A DNA stretch of 64,000 nt from Megaleporinus macrocephalus (taxonomy: Eukaryota > Chordata > Actinopteri > Characiformes > Anostomidae): positions 5,246,486 to 5,310,485 of the forward strand of contig CM038721.1 of assembly GCA_021613375.1 (NCBI GenBank). The letters are read 5' to 3'. Made by a program: the position numbers and the translations under genes. The notes under the pieces are model-generated. The model saw only the letters and a program-made list of their open reading frames with translations, was not told the DNA's origin and ran no database searches. Numbering within the stretch: position 1 is the stretch's first letter; every line of letters starts with the position of its first letter. This document shows positions 1 through 10,290 of this stretch, one piece after another.

Positions 1-38
1 GTGGCCCTGTTTAAAAATCTTGTTTTGTTTTGTTGCAG
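1..38 (+). other. arnt2: 3' end of the last arnt2 intron with splice acceptor
   Basis: A T-rich tract with interspersed G leads into a TTGCAG acceptor whose AG is at 37-38. The coding frame opens immediately after it, in phase 0. The intron continues upstream, outside the window. Confidence 0.85.
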
Positions 39-137
39 GATATGCTGCCCATGGCTGGTGACCCCACCCAAGGAACAGCCAACTACAACATAGAAGATTT
101 TGCCGACCTGGGCATGTTCCCTCCGTTCTCCGAGTAA
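39..137 (+). CDS. arnt2: ARNT2, C-terminal coding exon (partial gene)
   Basis: This exon encodes the last 32 residues of a bHLH-PAS transcription factor of the ARNT family. The family forms obligate nuclear heterodimer partners for the Ah receptor, SIM and HIF-alpha proteins. The frame reads from the acceptor at 37-38 to a TAA at 135-137. The peptide contains NIEDFADLGMF and ends in MFPPFSE. ARNT paralogues share that acidic and aromatic C-terminus, which belongs to the transactivation domain. The DPTQGT and FADLGMF wording fits ARNT2 better than ARNT1, whose tail has FPDLTMF; this comparison is from memory. The bHLH and PAS domains are encoded upstream, outside the window. The exon shows no frameshift. 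Alternative reading: an ARNT1-like paralogue, which I think unlikely. Confidence 0.95.
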   Translation, partial: DMLPMAGDPTQGTANYNIEDFADLGMFPPFSE

Positions 138-586
138 CTGCGGATTGAACTCTTCTTCAGGGTCTCTTTCCTGTTTCCATGACTGCAGTATCGCCATCAT
201 CATCATCGTCATCATCGTCAGTCGCACTCACGCACATGAACTGATCTGCATATATGAGTAAATGTTACCGCGCAAGTCGTTACGACGTCTGGATGGCGTA
301 GCGCACACGCCCCACGTTCTGGTACACAAACCAACAGTGCTGTTAAGTCCGAGACCCTCCTGTATTTGTTTGATCAGGGAAAAATCCAGAGAACTCTTTT
401 AATATAGACCCCAAAATGAGACGGAAGCCTCAACATCTCAATATGATCAGATGATTTTCTTTCATTACAGCTTCCATTCTTTCCAGGAGACTCACTATCA
501 GATCCTCAAAGATCCCCAGAGTTCAGCCTCAGAGGTCTGGACCCTTGGATGGTCGGTGCAGTCCATTATCCTGACGTGTCTGTGTC

Positions 587-722
587 TCCTTTTCTCAGTG
601 AGAGGCTTCTTCTTGAACAGCTACACATCCTTTCAGACCCATAGCGTTGAGGTGTCATCTCACAGATGAAGGATGGACGGAAACACCTGTAGATGTGGAT
701 CTGAAGCCAGCGTGGAGCTTTG
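587..722 (+). repeat. Dispersed repeat fragment inside the 3' UTR
   Basis: The stretch resembles 10160-10290. Both contain, in the same order, CTTCTTGAACAGCTAC, TTTCAGACCC, a CATAGCG word, GAAGGATGGAC and CTGAAGCCAG. The shared order with scattered mismatches indicates two old copies of one family. No terminal repeats can be seen, so the class is unknown. Confidence 0.6.
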
Positions 723-1460
723 ATGTTCTCTCCTCTCTTGTCTCTCTGAAAGCTGTTTATCAGTTTCGGGGGGCTAGCAGGTCTTCCAGGTGGTTGTTAG
801 GAACCTCTGTAGCTCCAGGTTTGGAATCTCTCTAGCTTACAGAGTCTCAGAAACATGTGTCCTTCTGTCAAAGCTGGTTTTGCACAGGTGGGTGAATATC
901 CTACAAAGGAACATGATGTGATGTAGACGTTCGGGGTTTGGCACGTTATTATATAAGAAAAGTATTTTCACCATCTTCTCTGCCATCTTTGTTTTCGTCA
1001 TGCAGTGTTTTTTGGTCCCACTTTGTTTATTAAGTGTCTGTAATAACTGTGTAGTTACATGGAACAACAGTGTGATGTAGCCATGTGTAGCAACATCTTT
1101 TCTTTGCCTCATGTAATTACTTAAGGCTATCAGGATAGTTATAACAGGATACTTTCTTGTTTATGCATTGGTAATAACATGACTGTTATAAAATTTGTGA
1201 TTAGCAGGTCTTTCCAGTATATAAACATTCCTAATGCAAGTTAATTAAAAAAACTAATGCTAATTACAAATGCAGTTACACTCATGTTATTAGCTATCCA
1301 GGGAGCTATCCAATGACAGAGCAGAGTAGAGAGAACTAAGCGAGATTGTTGTTACCTGAGGTCCATCATAGGAATCCAAGGCAGGGGTATCTTGTGAAGG
1401 CAGAGACAAAAACAAAATCCAGAAGACAGGCAGAGGTCAGTAAACACGGGTAGATAAGAC

Positions 1461-2008
1461 TTGGTTTGACCTGGCTTCGCTTGGCTTGGCATGGCTTAGC
1501 CTGGCCTCCCTTGGCTTGGCTTAGCCTGGCCTCCCCTGGCTTGACTTGACTTGACTTGACTTGACTTGGCTTGGCTTGGCTTGGCTTGGCTTGGCTTAGC
1601 CTGGCCTCCCCTGGCTTGACTTGACTTGGCTTAGCCTGGCCTCCCTTGACTTGACTTGACTTGACTTGACTTGACTTGACTTGACTTGACCTGACCTGAC
1701 CTGACTTGGCTTGGCCTGTCTTGACTTGGCCTGTCTTGACTTGACCTGACCTGACCTGACTTGGCTTGGCCTGTCTTGACTTGGCCTGTCTTGACTTGGC
1801 CTGTCTTGACTTGACTTGACAGGACTTGACTTGACTTGACTTGACTTGGCTTGGCTTGACTTGACTTGACTTGACTTGACTTGGCTTGGCTTGACTTGAC
1901 TTGACTTGACTTGACTTGACTTGACTTGACTTGACTTGGCTTGGCTTGGCTTGGTTTAGCATAGTCTCCCCTGGCCTGGCCTGGCCTGGCTTGGCTTGGC
2001 TTGGCTTA
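1461..2008 (+). repeat. Pentanucleotide array (TTGAC/TTGGC)n
   Basis: About 110 five-base units run without interruption. They switch between TTGAC, TTGGC, TTGCC-like and CTGAC variants in blocks. The array lies within the predicted arnt2 3' UTR. Read in reverse it gives a 198-codon open frame rich in Lys, Ser and Gln, which is an artefact of the repeat. The 3' tail of the retroelement at 43335-44060 is also (TTGAC)n, so expansion of such a tail is one possible origin; no retroelement body is seen next to this array. Confidence 0.95.
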
Positions 2009-2040
2009 ATTAGCTTAATTACATAAGTTGTGTTCGGTAA

Positions 2041-2900
2041 TCTGTAAATTAATTATGTAAACTGTAATCCAACGGTAACCGTGGCTACATCACTAGTAGT
2101 TATTACATTGTTGTCTATGTGTAGCTACCCTGTTATTACATATACTTATAATAACGTGGGACCAGTTAAATTCCCTCCCTTGCACTCCAGTCTTGCATTG
2201 CCAAACGGCGTCCGCCGATCTGAACATTGCACCAGCATAACACGACACAGCATTTCGCTTACTGTGGAAAGTATAGTCTATGTAGTGATGTCCATAATAT
2301 TAGCTGAACTAATAGTAGTCGTAGATGGATATATAAGCAAAAGTGTTACGTTTAGAGTCGATTTTTATTTTTCTCCTTTTCTTTAGTTTCAACAACAAGT
2401 CGCTGAACATTCAGGCTTCAAGTGCTCTTCATTAAGAAAAAATAAATAAACAAAAACAAAACAAGTAAAGCGCTACCGTCACCAGCCTCGCCGCGGGGAA
2501 GTGTGTAGAGCATCGCAGCGTATCCGTCTTAGTCTTCGTGGCTGCAGCGACTCTTCTTACCTTTTGAACTAATGACTTTTACGGTCTAGATCTTTTACAC
2601 GAGTAAACTGTGTAACGACATGAAGGACTGACGGGGGGGGGAAGGCTTGAACCGGGAAGAGAAAAAAAACTTTTTGCTAAAATCGTGGATGTTTTTATGT
2701 AAATACTGTGATTTTTATGTCTTTTTCTTTTCACAAGCGCCGCTACATGCGTTCTCGTGTAGGTTTAATATCATGGTGTGCAATGTGGGTACGTATTTAA
2801 CTCTCGAGTAATTAGTTAGCCTGTTAATTGTACAATGAGTTTAGACTTGTATAAATTTGTGTAAATGTGCTCCATTATTTTTGTGTAACTTTATGGCGAC
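2041..2900 (+). other. Unique distal 3' UTR sequence
   Basis: AT-rich single-copy sequence. It holds a short CG-rich patch at 2475-2520, a G8 run near 2633 and several short T and A runs. No gene, RNA gene or repeat family is recognised. Its apparent uniqueness fits a retained UTR. Confidence 0.4.
2698..2705 (+). promoter_or_regulatory. Possible Pumilio response element
   Basis: TGTAAATA matches the UGUANAUA consensus bound by Pumilio proteins and lies in the distal part of the predicted UTR. Eight bases can match by chance, so this is only a candidate. Confidence 0.25.
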
Positions 2901-2917
2901 AAAGTTGTGCTCGTGAC

Positions 2918-2923
2918 AATAAA
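2918..2923 (+). promoter_or_regulatory. arnt2: Poly(A) signal AATAAA, probable end of arnt2
   Basis: A canonical AATAAA is followed within 30-70 bases by GT-rich sequence (GTGTGTTCAGTGTG, TTGTGTTTG). This is the normal layout of a cleavage site. The G-rich minisatellite starts only ~200 bp further on. Confidence 0.6.
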
Positions 2924-3147
2924 CTCTCATGGAATATGTGGCTTTCAGCCCCGTGTGTTCAGTGTGCCGCTTTGTTGGAGCCTTGTGTTTGTTCTTTTCC
3001 TCTATAAAGGGATATAAATATAATAAAACATGACTTTAAACAAAACTGCTGATCAGATCTGCCTAAGAACTGTGTGGGCGTGGCCAGTGGGCTGCTTGAT
3101 TGAGAGCTCCATGTCCAACACTTGTAGCTGTGCTCTACCTCCTCATA

Positions 3148-6100
3148 GGTGGTTTGGGTTGAGATGGTGGGAGGTTTGGGTTGAGGCAGGGGGAGGTTTG
3201 GGTGAAGATAGGGGGAGTTTTGGGTTGAGGTGGGGTTAGGTGTGGGTTGAGATGGGGGAGTTTTGGGTTGAGGTGGGGTTAGGTGTGGGTTGAGATGGGG
3301 GAGTTTTGGGTTGAGATGGGGGTAGGTTTGGGTTGAGATGGGGGAGTTTTGGGTTGAGATGGGGGTAGGTTTGGGTTGAGATAGGGGAGTGTTGGAATGA
3401 GATGGGGGAGTTTTGGGTTGAGATGTGTGGAGGTTTGGGTTGAGGTGGGGGAGTTTTGGGTTGAGATAGGTGGAGGTTTGGGTTGAGGTGGGGTTAGGTT
3501 TAAGTGGGGGCTGGGGTAGGTTTGGGTTGCGGTGGTGGAAGTTTTGGAATGAGATGGGGGAGTTTTGGGTTGAGATAGGTGGAGGTTTGGGTTGAGATAG
3601 GGGGAGTTTTGGGTTGAGATGGCGGAAGGTTTGGGTTGAGATGGGGGGGGGGGGTTTGGGTTGAGATGGCCGAAGGTTTGGGTTGAGATGGTGGGAGGTT
3701 TGGGTTGAGTGGGGTTAGGTTTAAGTGGGGGCTGGGGTAGGTTTGGGTTGCGGTGGGGGAAGGTTTGGGTTGAGATGGGGGAGGTTTGGGTGGAGATGGG
3801 GGAGTTTTGGGTTGAGATAGGGGGAGTTTTGGGTTCAGGTGGGGTTAGGTTTGGGTTGAGAAGGGGGAGATTGGGGTTGAGGTGGGGTTAGGTTTGGCTT
3901 GAGATGGGGGAGTTTTGGGTTGAGATGGGGGTAGGTTTGGGTTGTGGCGGGGGGAGGTTTGGGTTGTGGCGGGGGGAGGTTTGGGTTGAGAAGGGAGAGT
4001 GTTGGAATGAGATGGGGGAGTTTTGAGTTGAGATGTGTGGAGGTTTGGGTTGAGGTGGGGGAAGGTTTGGGTTGAGATGGGGGAGTTTTGGAATGAGATG
4101 CGGGAGTTTTGGGTTGAGAGAGGGGGAGTTTTGGAATGAGATGCGGGAGTTTTGGGTTGAGAGAGGGGGAGTTTTGGGTTGAGATGGTGGGAGGTTTGGG
4201 TTGAGATGGGGGGAGTGTTGGGTTGAGATGGCGGAAGGTTTGGGTTGAGATGGTGGGAAGTTTGGGTTGAGGCAGGGGGAGAGGTTTGGGTTGAGGTGGG
4301 GTTAGGTTTAAGCGGGGGCGGAGAGGAAGGTTTGGTTTAGGTAGGGGTTGGTTTGGGTTGGGGCGGAGGGGAAGGTTTGGTTTAGGTAGGGGTTGGTTTG
4401 GGTTGGGGCAGAGGGGAAGGTTTGGTTTAGGGAGGTGGTTGGTTTGGGTTGAGGCAGGGGGAAAGGTTTGTGTTGGGGCGGAGGGGAAGGTTTGGTTTGG
4501 GTAGGGCTTGGTTTGGGTTGAGGCAGGGGGAAGGTTTGGGTTGGGGCGGAGGGGAAGGTTTGGTATAGGTAGGGGTTGGTTTGGGTTGGGGCGGAGGGGA
4601 AGGTTTGGTTTGGGTAGGGGAAGGTTTGGTTTAGGTAGGGGTTGGTTTGGGTTGAGGTGGGGGTTGGTTTGGGTTGAGGTGGGGTAGAGGTTTGGGTTGA
4701 GGTGGGGGAGAGGTTTGGGTTGAGGTGGGGGAGGTTTGGGTTGAGGTGGGGGAGGTTTGGTTTAGGTAGGGGTTGGTTTGGGTTGAGGTGGGGGAGAGGT
4801 TTGGGTTGAGGTGGGGTAGGTTTGGTTTAGGTAGGGGTTGGTTTGGGTTTAGGTAGGGGTTGGTTTGGGGTGAGGCAGGGGGAAGGTTTGGGTTGAGGTG
4901 GGGTAGGTTTGGTTTAGGGTAGGGGTTGGTTTGGGGTGAGGTGGGGAGGTAGGTTTGGGTTGAGGTGGGGTAGGTTTGGTTTAGGTAGGGGTTGGTTTGG
5001 GTTGAGGTGGGGGAGAGGTTTGGGTTGAGGTGGGGTAGGTTTGGTTTAGGTAGGGGTTGGTTTGGGTTGAGGTGGGGGAGAGGTTTGGGTTGAGGTGGGG
5101 GAGGTTTGGTTTAGGTAGGGGTTGGTTTGGGTTGAGGTGGGGGAGAGGTTTGGGTTGAGGTGGGGTAGGTTTGGTTTAGGTAGGGGTTGGTTTGGGTTTA
5201 GGTAGGGGTTGGTTTGGGGTGAGGCAGGGGGAAGGTTTGGGTTGAGGTGGGGTAGGTTTGGTTTAGGTAGGGGTTGGTTTGGGTTGGGGCGGAGGGGAAG
5301 GTTTGGTTTAGGTAGGGGAAGGTTTGGTTTAGGTAGGGGTTGGTTTGGGTTGAGGTGGGGAGGTAGGTTTGGGTTGAGGTGGGGGAGGTTTGGTTTAGGT
5401 AGGGGTTGGTTTGGGTTGAGGTGGGGGAGAGGTTTGGGTTGAGGTGGGGAGGTAGGTTTGGGTTGAGGTGGGGGAGGTTTGGTTTAGGTAGGGGTTGGTT
5501 TGGGTTGAGGCAGGGGGAAGGTTTGGGTTGAGGTGGGGGAGGTTTGGGTTGAGGTGGGGGAGGTTTGGGTTGAGGTAGGGGTTGGTTTGGGGTGAGGCAG
5601 GGGGAAGGTTTGGGTTGAGGTGGGGTAGGTTTGGTTTAGGTAGGGGTTGGTTTGGGGTGAGGTGGGGAGGTAGGTTTGGGTTGAGGTGGGGTAGGTTTGG
5701 TTTAGGTAGGGGTTGGTTTGGGTTGAGGTGGGGAGGTAGGTTTGGGTTGAGGTGGGGTAGGTTTGGTTTAGGTAGGGGTTGGTTTGGGTTGAGGTGGGGA
5801 GGTAGGTTTGGGTTGAGGTGGGGTAGGTTTGGTTTAGGTAGGGGTTGGTTTGGGTTGAGGTGGGGAGGTAGGTTTGGGTTGAGGTGGGGGAGGTTTGGTT
5901 TAGGTAGGGGTTGGTTTGGGTTGAGGTGGGGAGGTAGGTTTGGGTTGAGGTGGGGGAGGTTTGGTTTAGGTAGGGGTTGGTTTGGGGTGAGGCAGGGGGA
6001 AGGTTTGGGTTGAGGTGGGGTAGGTTTGGGTTGAGGTGGGGGAGGTTTGGTTTAGGTAGGGGTTGGTTTGGGGTGAGGCAGGGGGAAGGTTTGGGTTGAG

Positions 6101-6590
6101 GTGGGGTAGGTTTGGTTTAGGTAGGGGTTGGTTTGGGGTGAGGCAGGGGGAAGGTTTGGGTTGAGGTGGGGTAGGTTTGGTTTAGGTAGGGGTTGGTTTG
6201 GGGTGAGGCAGGGGGAAGGTTTGGGTTGAGGTGGGGTAGGTTTGGTTTAGGTAGGGGTTGGTTTGGGGTGAGGCAGGGGGAAGGTTTGGGTTGAGGTGGG
6301 GTAGGTTTGGTTTAGGTAGGGGTTGGTTTGGGTTGAGGTGGGGAGGTAGGTTTGGGTTGAGGTGGGGTAGGTTTGGTTTAGGTAGGGGTTGGTTTGGGTT
6401 GAGGTGGGGAGGTAGGTTTGGGTTGAGGTGGGGTAGGTTTGGTTTAGGTAGGGGTTGGTTTGGGTTGAGGTGGGGAGGTAGGTTTGGGTTGAGGTGGGGG
6501 AGGTTTGGTTTAGGTAGGGGTTGGTTTGGGGTGAGGCAGGGGGAAGGTTTGGGGTGAGGCAGGGGGAAAGGTTTGGTTTAGGTAGGGAGG
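3148..6590 (+). repeat. G-rich minisatellite, 20-bp units maturing into a 65-bp higher-order unit
   Basis: Units are variants of GGTTTGGGTTGAGATGGGGG. From 3148 to about 4300 the units are simple. After ~4300 new variants appear (GGTTTAGGTAGGGG, GGGGTGAGGCAGGGGG) and form a regular 65-66 bp composite unit. The GTGAGGCAGGGG variant recurs every 65 bp near 6080, 6145, 6210 and 6275. All G is on the + strand, with runs of 3-5 G every 5-15 bases, so G-quadruplex potential is high. Open frames of 68-180 codons here are repeat artefacts. Confidence 0.97.
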
Positions 6591-7380
6591 TGATGTTCGG
6601 CTGTACCTTTGCTGTGGAGGTGCGAGGAGAAGCCGTGTTAGAGGATGTGCTGAGAGTCGTTCGGCGTAGAGAGAAAGAAGTACATGAGCATTTCATTTCC
6701 CTGCTGCTCCCCCCCTTGTCTAGCTGAGCCCACCGCACTCCTAACGCTACACGTTTCTCTTCCTCCCCTGATGAATCAGAATTCCGCACGAACAGCCTTT
6801 ACGCTCCTGGGCTTTGTTTCCGGCTCCTGCCAGGCCGGAGACATTTCCAGCAGGTTGAGGGAGCGTGATGGGTGTTCTGCTTGTTCAGCTCCAGCCTCCT
6901 CACGTCCGCACTGGCCGAGTCTCATCAGTGGAGGACCTGAAAAATTCATATATACCTGTTTCTTACAAGAATTTCTTTTTTTCTGTTTCTCTGTACCTGC
7001 GGGCCTCAGACGGTGAGGGTGGACGGAAAAACACGCACCAGCTCCGTGCCAGGTTGGAAGCGGACCCGGGTTGTGTAACCTGTTTTCCACACGACGGCCG
7101 TGCATACAAACCAGCGAGCCTCATGCAATACTAATTCTGTTTTTCTTTTTTTCTCCCCGGCCTGCAGGTGCACACCTGGACCACATGCTCGGAGCCTATT
7201 AGAATTGCATTTTCTTGCAAGCTTGAGGATTGGATTTGCTCCACCAGAGAGGAGTGTGGCCTGACATGGCTCGCTCGCCTCCCTAAATTCATGTAAAGTT
7301 TATTTTTTAGGGCTGAGCTTGCGTTTCTGCTCAGGCCTCCTGAAACTAAGCTCCTCAGATCTGCAGCTGAACTCACTTAG
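6591..7380. other. Non-repetitive stretch, no gene recognised
   Basis: Mixed-composition sequence with several overlapping short frames on both strands, none recognised. A splice-acceptor-like pyrimidine tract ends in CTGCAG at about 7161-7166. It is followed by a 43-codon open frame to a TAA near 7298, but no splice donor or homology supports an exon. Confidence 0.4.
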
Positions 7381-7383
7381 TAG

Positions 7384-7905
7384 TTCCACACTTCCAGACT
7401 GTAGTTCATCTGATTCTCTGTATACTTTATTACTCTGTTCTTTAATGATCAGGACCCCCACAGGACCACCACAGAGCAGCTACTATTAGGGAGGTGGGTC
7501 ATTCTCAGCAATGCTGTGACACTGACCCGGTGGTGGTGTGTTAGTAGTGTGTGTTGTGCTGGTGTGAGTGGATCAGACACAGCAGTGCTGCAGCTGCTGG
7601 AGTGTTTAAACATCTCAGTGTCACTCCTGGACTTAGAATCGTCCACCAACCAAAACTATCCAGACAGCAGTGTCCTGTGGGGCGGCGTCCTGTGTCCACT
7701 GATGAAGATCTAGAGAGAGCTACTGTCTCTGACTTTACATCTACAAGGTGGACCAGTAAGTAGTAGGAGTGTCTAATAGAGTGGACAGTGAGTGGACATA
7801 GTGCACCTGACACCACGTCAGTGTGACTGCAGTGCTGGGAATGACCCACCCCCCTAATAGTACCTGCTCTGTGGTGGTCCTGTGTAGGTTCAAGCGGAAA
7901 CATCT
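7384..7905 (+). mobile_element. Fold-back DNA transposon, internally altered copy
   Basis: Left-arm words (CTGTTCTTTAATGATCAGGA, ACAGGACCACCACAGAGCAG, GTGGATCAGACACAGCAGTG) match the complete copy at 61974-62781. The right arm follows in inverted orientation (GAATGACCCACC, TAGTACCTGCTCTGTGGTGG). The ends are lost. A MITE lies immediately downstream. Confidence 0.8.
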
Positions 7906-7921
7906 GATTCACTGCATACAT

Positions 7922-8506
7922 GGGGTCTGTCTCAAACCCTAGTGAGTGTCTAAGTAGGCTGTCTAGGTAGTGAGTGTGTAAGTAGCAGTGTTCTCTCCTC
8001 ATCTCTCCTCATAAAACAGATTACTGAGACGCTCTAGTTAGAGAGAGACTGCGTCACGGCTTGTTCCCGCCCACTGCAGCACGCCACTGGTGGTTTAGCT
8101 GGTTGCTAAGCTACTGGCTGCCATCCAAAACAATAGCCCGAGGCTTAAAAATCCGCTAGCATAAATGCTAATGTCTAGAGTATAAAAGTGTAAATGGTGA
8201 AGGACTCGTTACAGAGTTGATAATAAAATACTGTTTTGTGTGATTATATGACCAGAAACACATTAAAACTCCAGAGAGATTTTAAAACCACTTCACTGCT
8301 CCTAGATTAGCCTGCGGTGCATCATGGGATTGTCTTAGCGGCTGAGGAAGCGTTTGATGCTTCCTTAAAATCAGGTGTAAATAAGGTTCCTCAGTAGACA
8401 GTATGTTTAAGGTATGTAAGAATTGGGACAGTCTACATGTCAGGAGCGCATACTATGATGTAAAATGCTGCCTATGTAGGAGCTCAGTAGGATTTGAGAC
8501 ACAGCC
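7922..8506 (+). mobile_element. ~585-bp MITE, copy 1
   Basis: It is nearly identical in structure to 60415-61013. The ends are inverted: GGGGTCTGTCTCAAACCCTA on the left and TAGGATTTGAGACACAGCC on the right. The similarity extends inward about 40 bp. No transposase frame is present, so it is non-autonomous. I could not define a target duplication, so the superfamily is open. Confidence 0.8.
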
Positions 8507-8652
8507 ATTGTTTATCCCTGTTTACCTTGTTCTTTAATGATCAGGATCAGACACAGCAGTGGTGAGAATGACCCACCTCCCTAATAGCACCTGCTCTTTG
8601 GTGGTCCTGACTATTGGAGAAGTATACAGAGGACTCAGAGGACCGGCTACAG
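8507..8652 (+). mobile_element. Fold-back transposon, deleted fragment
   Basis: TTCTTTAATGATCAGGA from the left arm is joined directly to GATCAGACACAGCAGTG, and then to right-arm sequence (GAATGACCCACC, TATACAGAG). The inner arms are missing. Its position right after the MITE suggests a broken composite with 7384-7905. Confidence 0.65.
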
Positions 8653-9420
8653 TCCAAGCTTTGATTCTCGGCAGCTTCACGTAGTTTGGCTTGCTTTTGC
8701 ATTCAGCCAGCGTTCCGTGTCATCCCTGATTGCCTTTTCCGGCGTTTACTGGAACGATTCGAGCTGAAACATCGCAAAGAGCGCTCCGAAGACGGGGGGT
8801 CGACCTTGCGCAGCCGTACGTTGTTGGATTGTTTATTTATTTATTTATTTATTTATTTACGGAATTGAGGCGAGATGCCAGCTCGAGGTGGGTGCAACCT
8901 GTCTCCGTTCTGACAGGCCTTAGCCGAGCCCACTTGGGCTTTCGCGCTAACCGCTCGTGGACGTAAACAACTCGCGCTGGCAGCGTGTCATTAACGAGTT
9001 TCGGATGGGTGCAAACAAGCCGCAGCCCTTTTTCTCCGGCTCTGTTTTGTTTTCCCGGGATTGTTTTGTCATCCAAGGTCGGGCGTTCCGAGGACAAAGT
9101 GGTTTGGTGCTCAGCAGGAAGCGTTCGTCATTATTCCATCCACGTGCCACGCAGGGAGGCTTCCGGCCAGGTGTCACGGGAACGCCCATCGATCACGGAC
9201 GGGTCCCGGTTCTCCGCGCTAGCATTAGCACTAATAGACACGTCAAAGCTGATTCCTGGCCAGTTTCGGAGCAGCATCTTCCCCACTGATAGGGCACCAC
9301 GCTCTCGGAATTCCAAACCCCAGCCGCAGCCGACTCTCCCGCCTATCTGGAGGTCTTCAGATGTGCGTGGGTGACTTTGATGGGCTTTCACACCTTCTCT
9401 CTCTCTCCATGTTATCCAGG
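8653..9420. other. CpG-dense single-copy island, no gene recognised
   Basis: CpG is frequent here (TTCGCGCTAACCGCTCGTGG, CCGAAGACGGGGGGTCGACC, GATCACGGACGGGTCCCGG), unlike the CpG-poor repeats around it. Overlapping frames of 60-130 codons exist on both strands, as expected in GC-rich DNA, but none is recognised. It could be a conserved regulatory element or an undetected promoter. Confidence 0.5.
8832..8859 (+). repeat. (TTTA)n microsatellite
   Basis: Seven consecutive TTTA/TTAT units lie inside the CpG-dense island. Confidence 0.9.
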
Positions 9421-9636
9421 TCCTATTAATAGTTCCACACGCTGTTCAGTTATTAGGCTACTTATCTCTCGGTGGCCTTCAATTCCCAGATGTAATTGAC
9501 TTTCGGAGGATGCCGGACTCCCTCGGCTGATGGAGAGACACAAGAGGAAGACTGCAGTCCTCGTGAACTTCATGAGCTTCACTGCCGTCATTCAAGTCGC
9601 TCAACAGGAGAGATCAACATCCTTCCTTTACCTGCA
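9421..9636. other. Non-repetitive spacer
   Basis: Unique sequence leading into the 45-bp minisatellite. Nothing is recognised on either strand. Confidence 0.4.
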
Positions 9637-9895
9637 CTGTATCAGCTCCACTGACCATACAGGACCTACACTCACTGTCCACTGTATCAGCTCCACTGAC
9701 CATACAGGAGCTACACTCACTGTCCACTGTATCAGCTCCACTGACCATACAGGAGCTACACTCACTGTCCACTGTATCAGCTCCACTGACCATACAGGAG
9801 CTACACTCACTGTCCACTGTATCAGCTCCACTGACCATACAGGACCTCCACTCACTGTCCACTGTATCAGCTCCACTGACCATACAGGAGCTCCA
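9637..9895 (+). repeat. 45-bp minisatellite grown from a fold-back element
   Basis: About six copies of a 45-bp unit contain ATCAGCTCCACTGACCATAC, AGGAGCTACACTCAC and a linking TGTCCACTGT. The first two match the subterminal part of the complete fold-back element near 62031-62064. The array merges directly into the left arm of a fold-back copy at 9890. Because 45 is a multiple of three, frames stay open on both strands. Confidence 0.9.
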
Positions 9896-10115
9896 CTTAC
9901 AGACTGTAGTCCATCTGATTCTCTGTATACTTTATTACTCTGTTCTTTAATGATCAGGACCCCCACCGGACCACCACAGAGTAGGTACTATTAAAGAGGT
10001 GGGTCATTCTCAGCACTGCAGTGACACTGACATTGTGGTGGTGTGTTAGTAGTGTGTGTTGTGCTGGTGTAAGTGGATCAGACACAGCAGTGCTGCTGCT
10101 GCTGTGCTGCTGCTC
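9890..10115 (+). mobile_element. Fold-back transposon, left arm only
   Basis: It matches 7384-7600 and 62055-62280: ACAGACTGTAGTCCATCTGA, TTCTTTAATGATCAGGACCC, GGTGGGTCATTCTCAGCA and GGATCAGACACAGCAGTGC. The right arm is absent. The 45-bp array stands where the outer end should be. Confidence 0.8.
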
Positions 10116-10159
10116 AGCGATGTTGAGGTTCTGGACTCTGGGGTGGTCATTCCATTGTT

Positions 10160-10290
10160 CTGAGAACTGCTTTTTTTCTCAATGAAGAGCTTCTTGAACA
10201 GCTACTCTTCTTTTCAGACCCCATAGCGCGGATGTGTCTTCTCACAGTGGAAGGATGGACAGAAACGCCTGCATATCTGAAGCCAGAGTG
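10160..10290 (+). repeat. Dispersed repeat fragment, second copy
   Basis: This is the partner of the copy in the arnt2 3' UTR (587-722), sharing CTTCTTGAACAGCTAC, TTTCAGACCCCATAGCG and AAGGATGGACAGAAACGCCTG. Class unknown. Confidence 0.6.

Larger units (their letters stand above)
138..2940 (+). other. arnt2: arnt2 3' untranslated region (predicted extent)
   Basis: No coding frame continues after the stop. The sequence is AT-rich and unique, apart from a dispersed repeat near 587-722 and a pentanucleotide array at 1461-2008. The best end is the poly(A) signal at 2918-2923, which is followed by GT-rich sequence around 2948-2995. Two overlapping AATAAA hexamers at 2441-2450 offer an earlier end. 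ARNT2 mRNAs in other vertebrates are known to have long 3' UTRs. The extent is inferred, not shown; RNA data would fix it. Confidence 0.6.

Noticed and set aside
1366..1962. 198-codon minus-strand frame rich in Lys, Ser and Gln
   Set aside because: It translates the pentanucleotide array; no unique sequence or start context supports a protein.
3148..6590. Telomere-like repeat (TTAGG-type words)
   Set aside because: Words such as GGTTTAGGTAGGGG only resemble TTAGGG; there is no run of exact TTAGGG units and the period is 20 or 65 bp.
5209..6789. Several 68-180 codon frames rich in Gly, Arg, Phe and Trp, or Pro and Thr on the other strand
   Set aside because: All lie in the G-rich minisatellite and follow its 65-bp period.
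7167..7298. Possible internal exon after a pyrimidine tract and CTGCAG
   Set aside because: The 43-codon frame ends in a stop, has no recognisable homology and no partner exon, and an antisense frame overlaps it.
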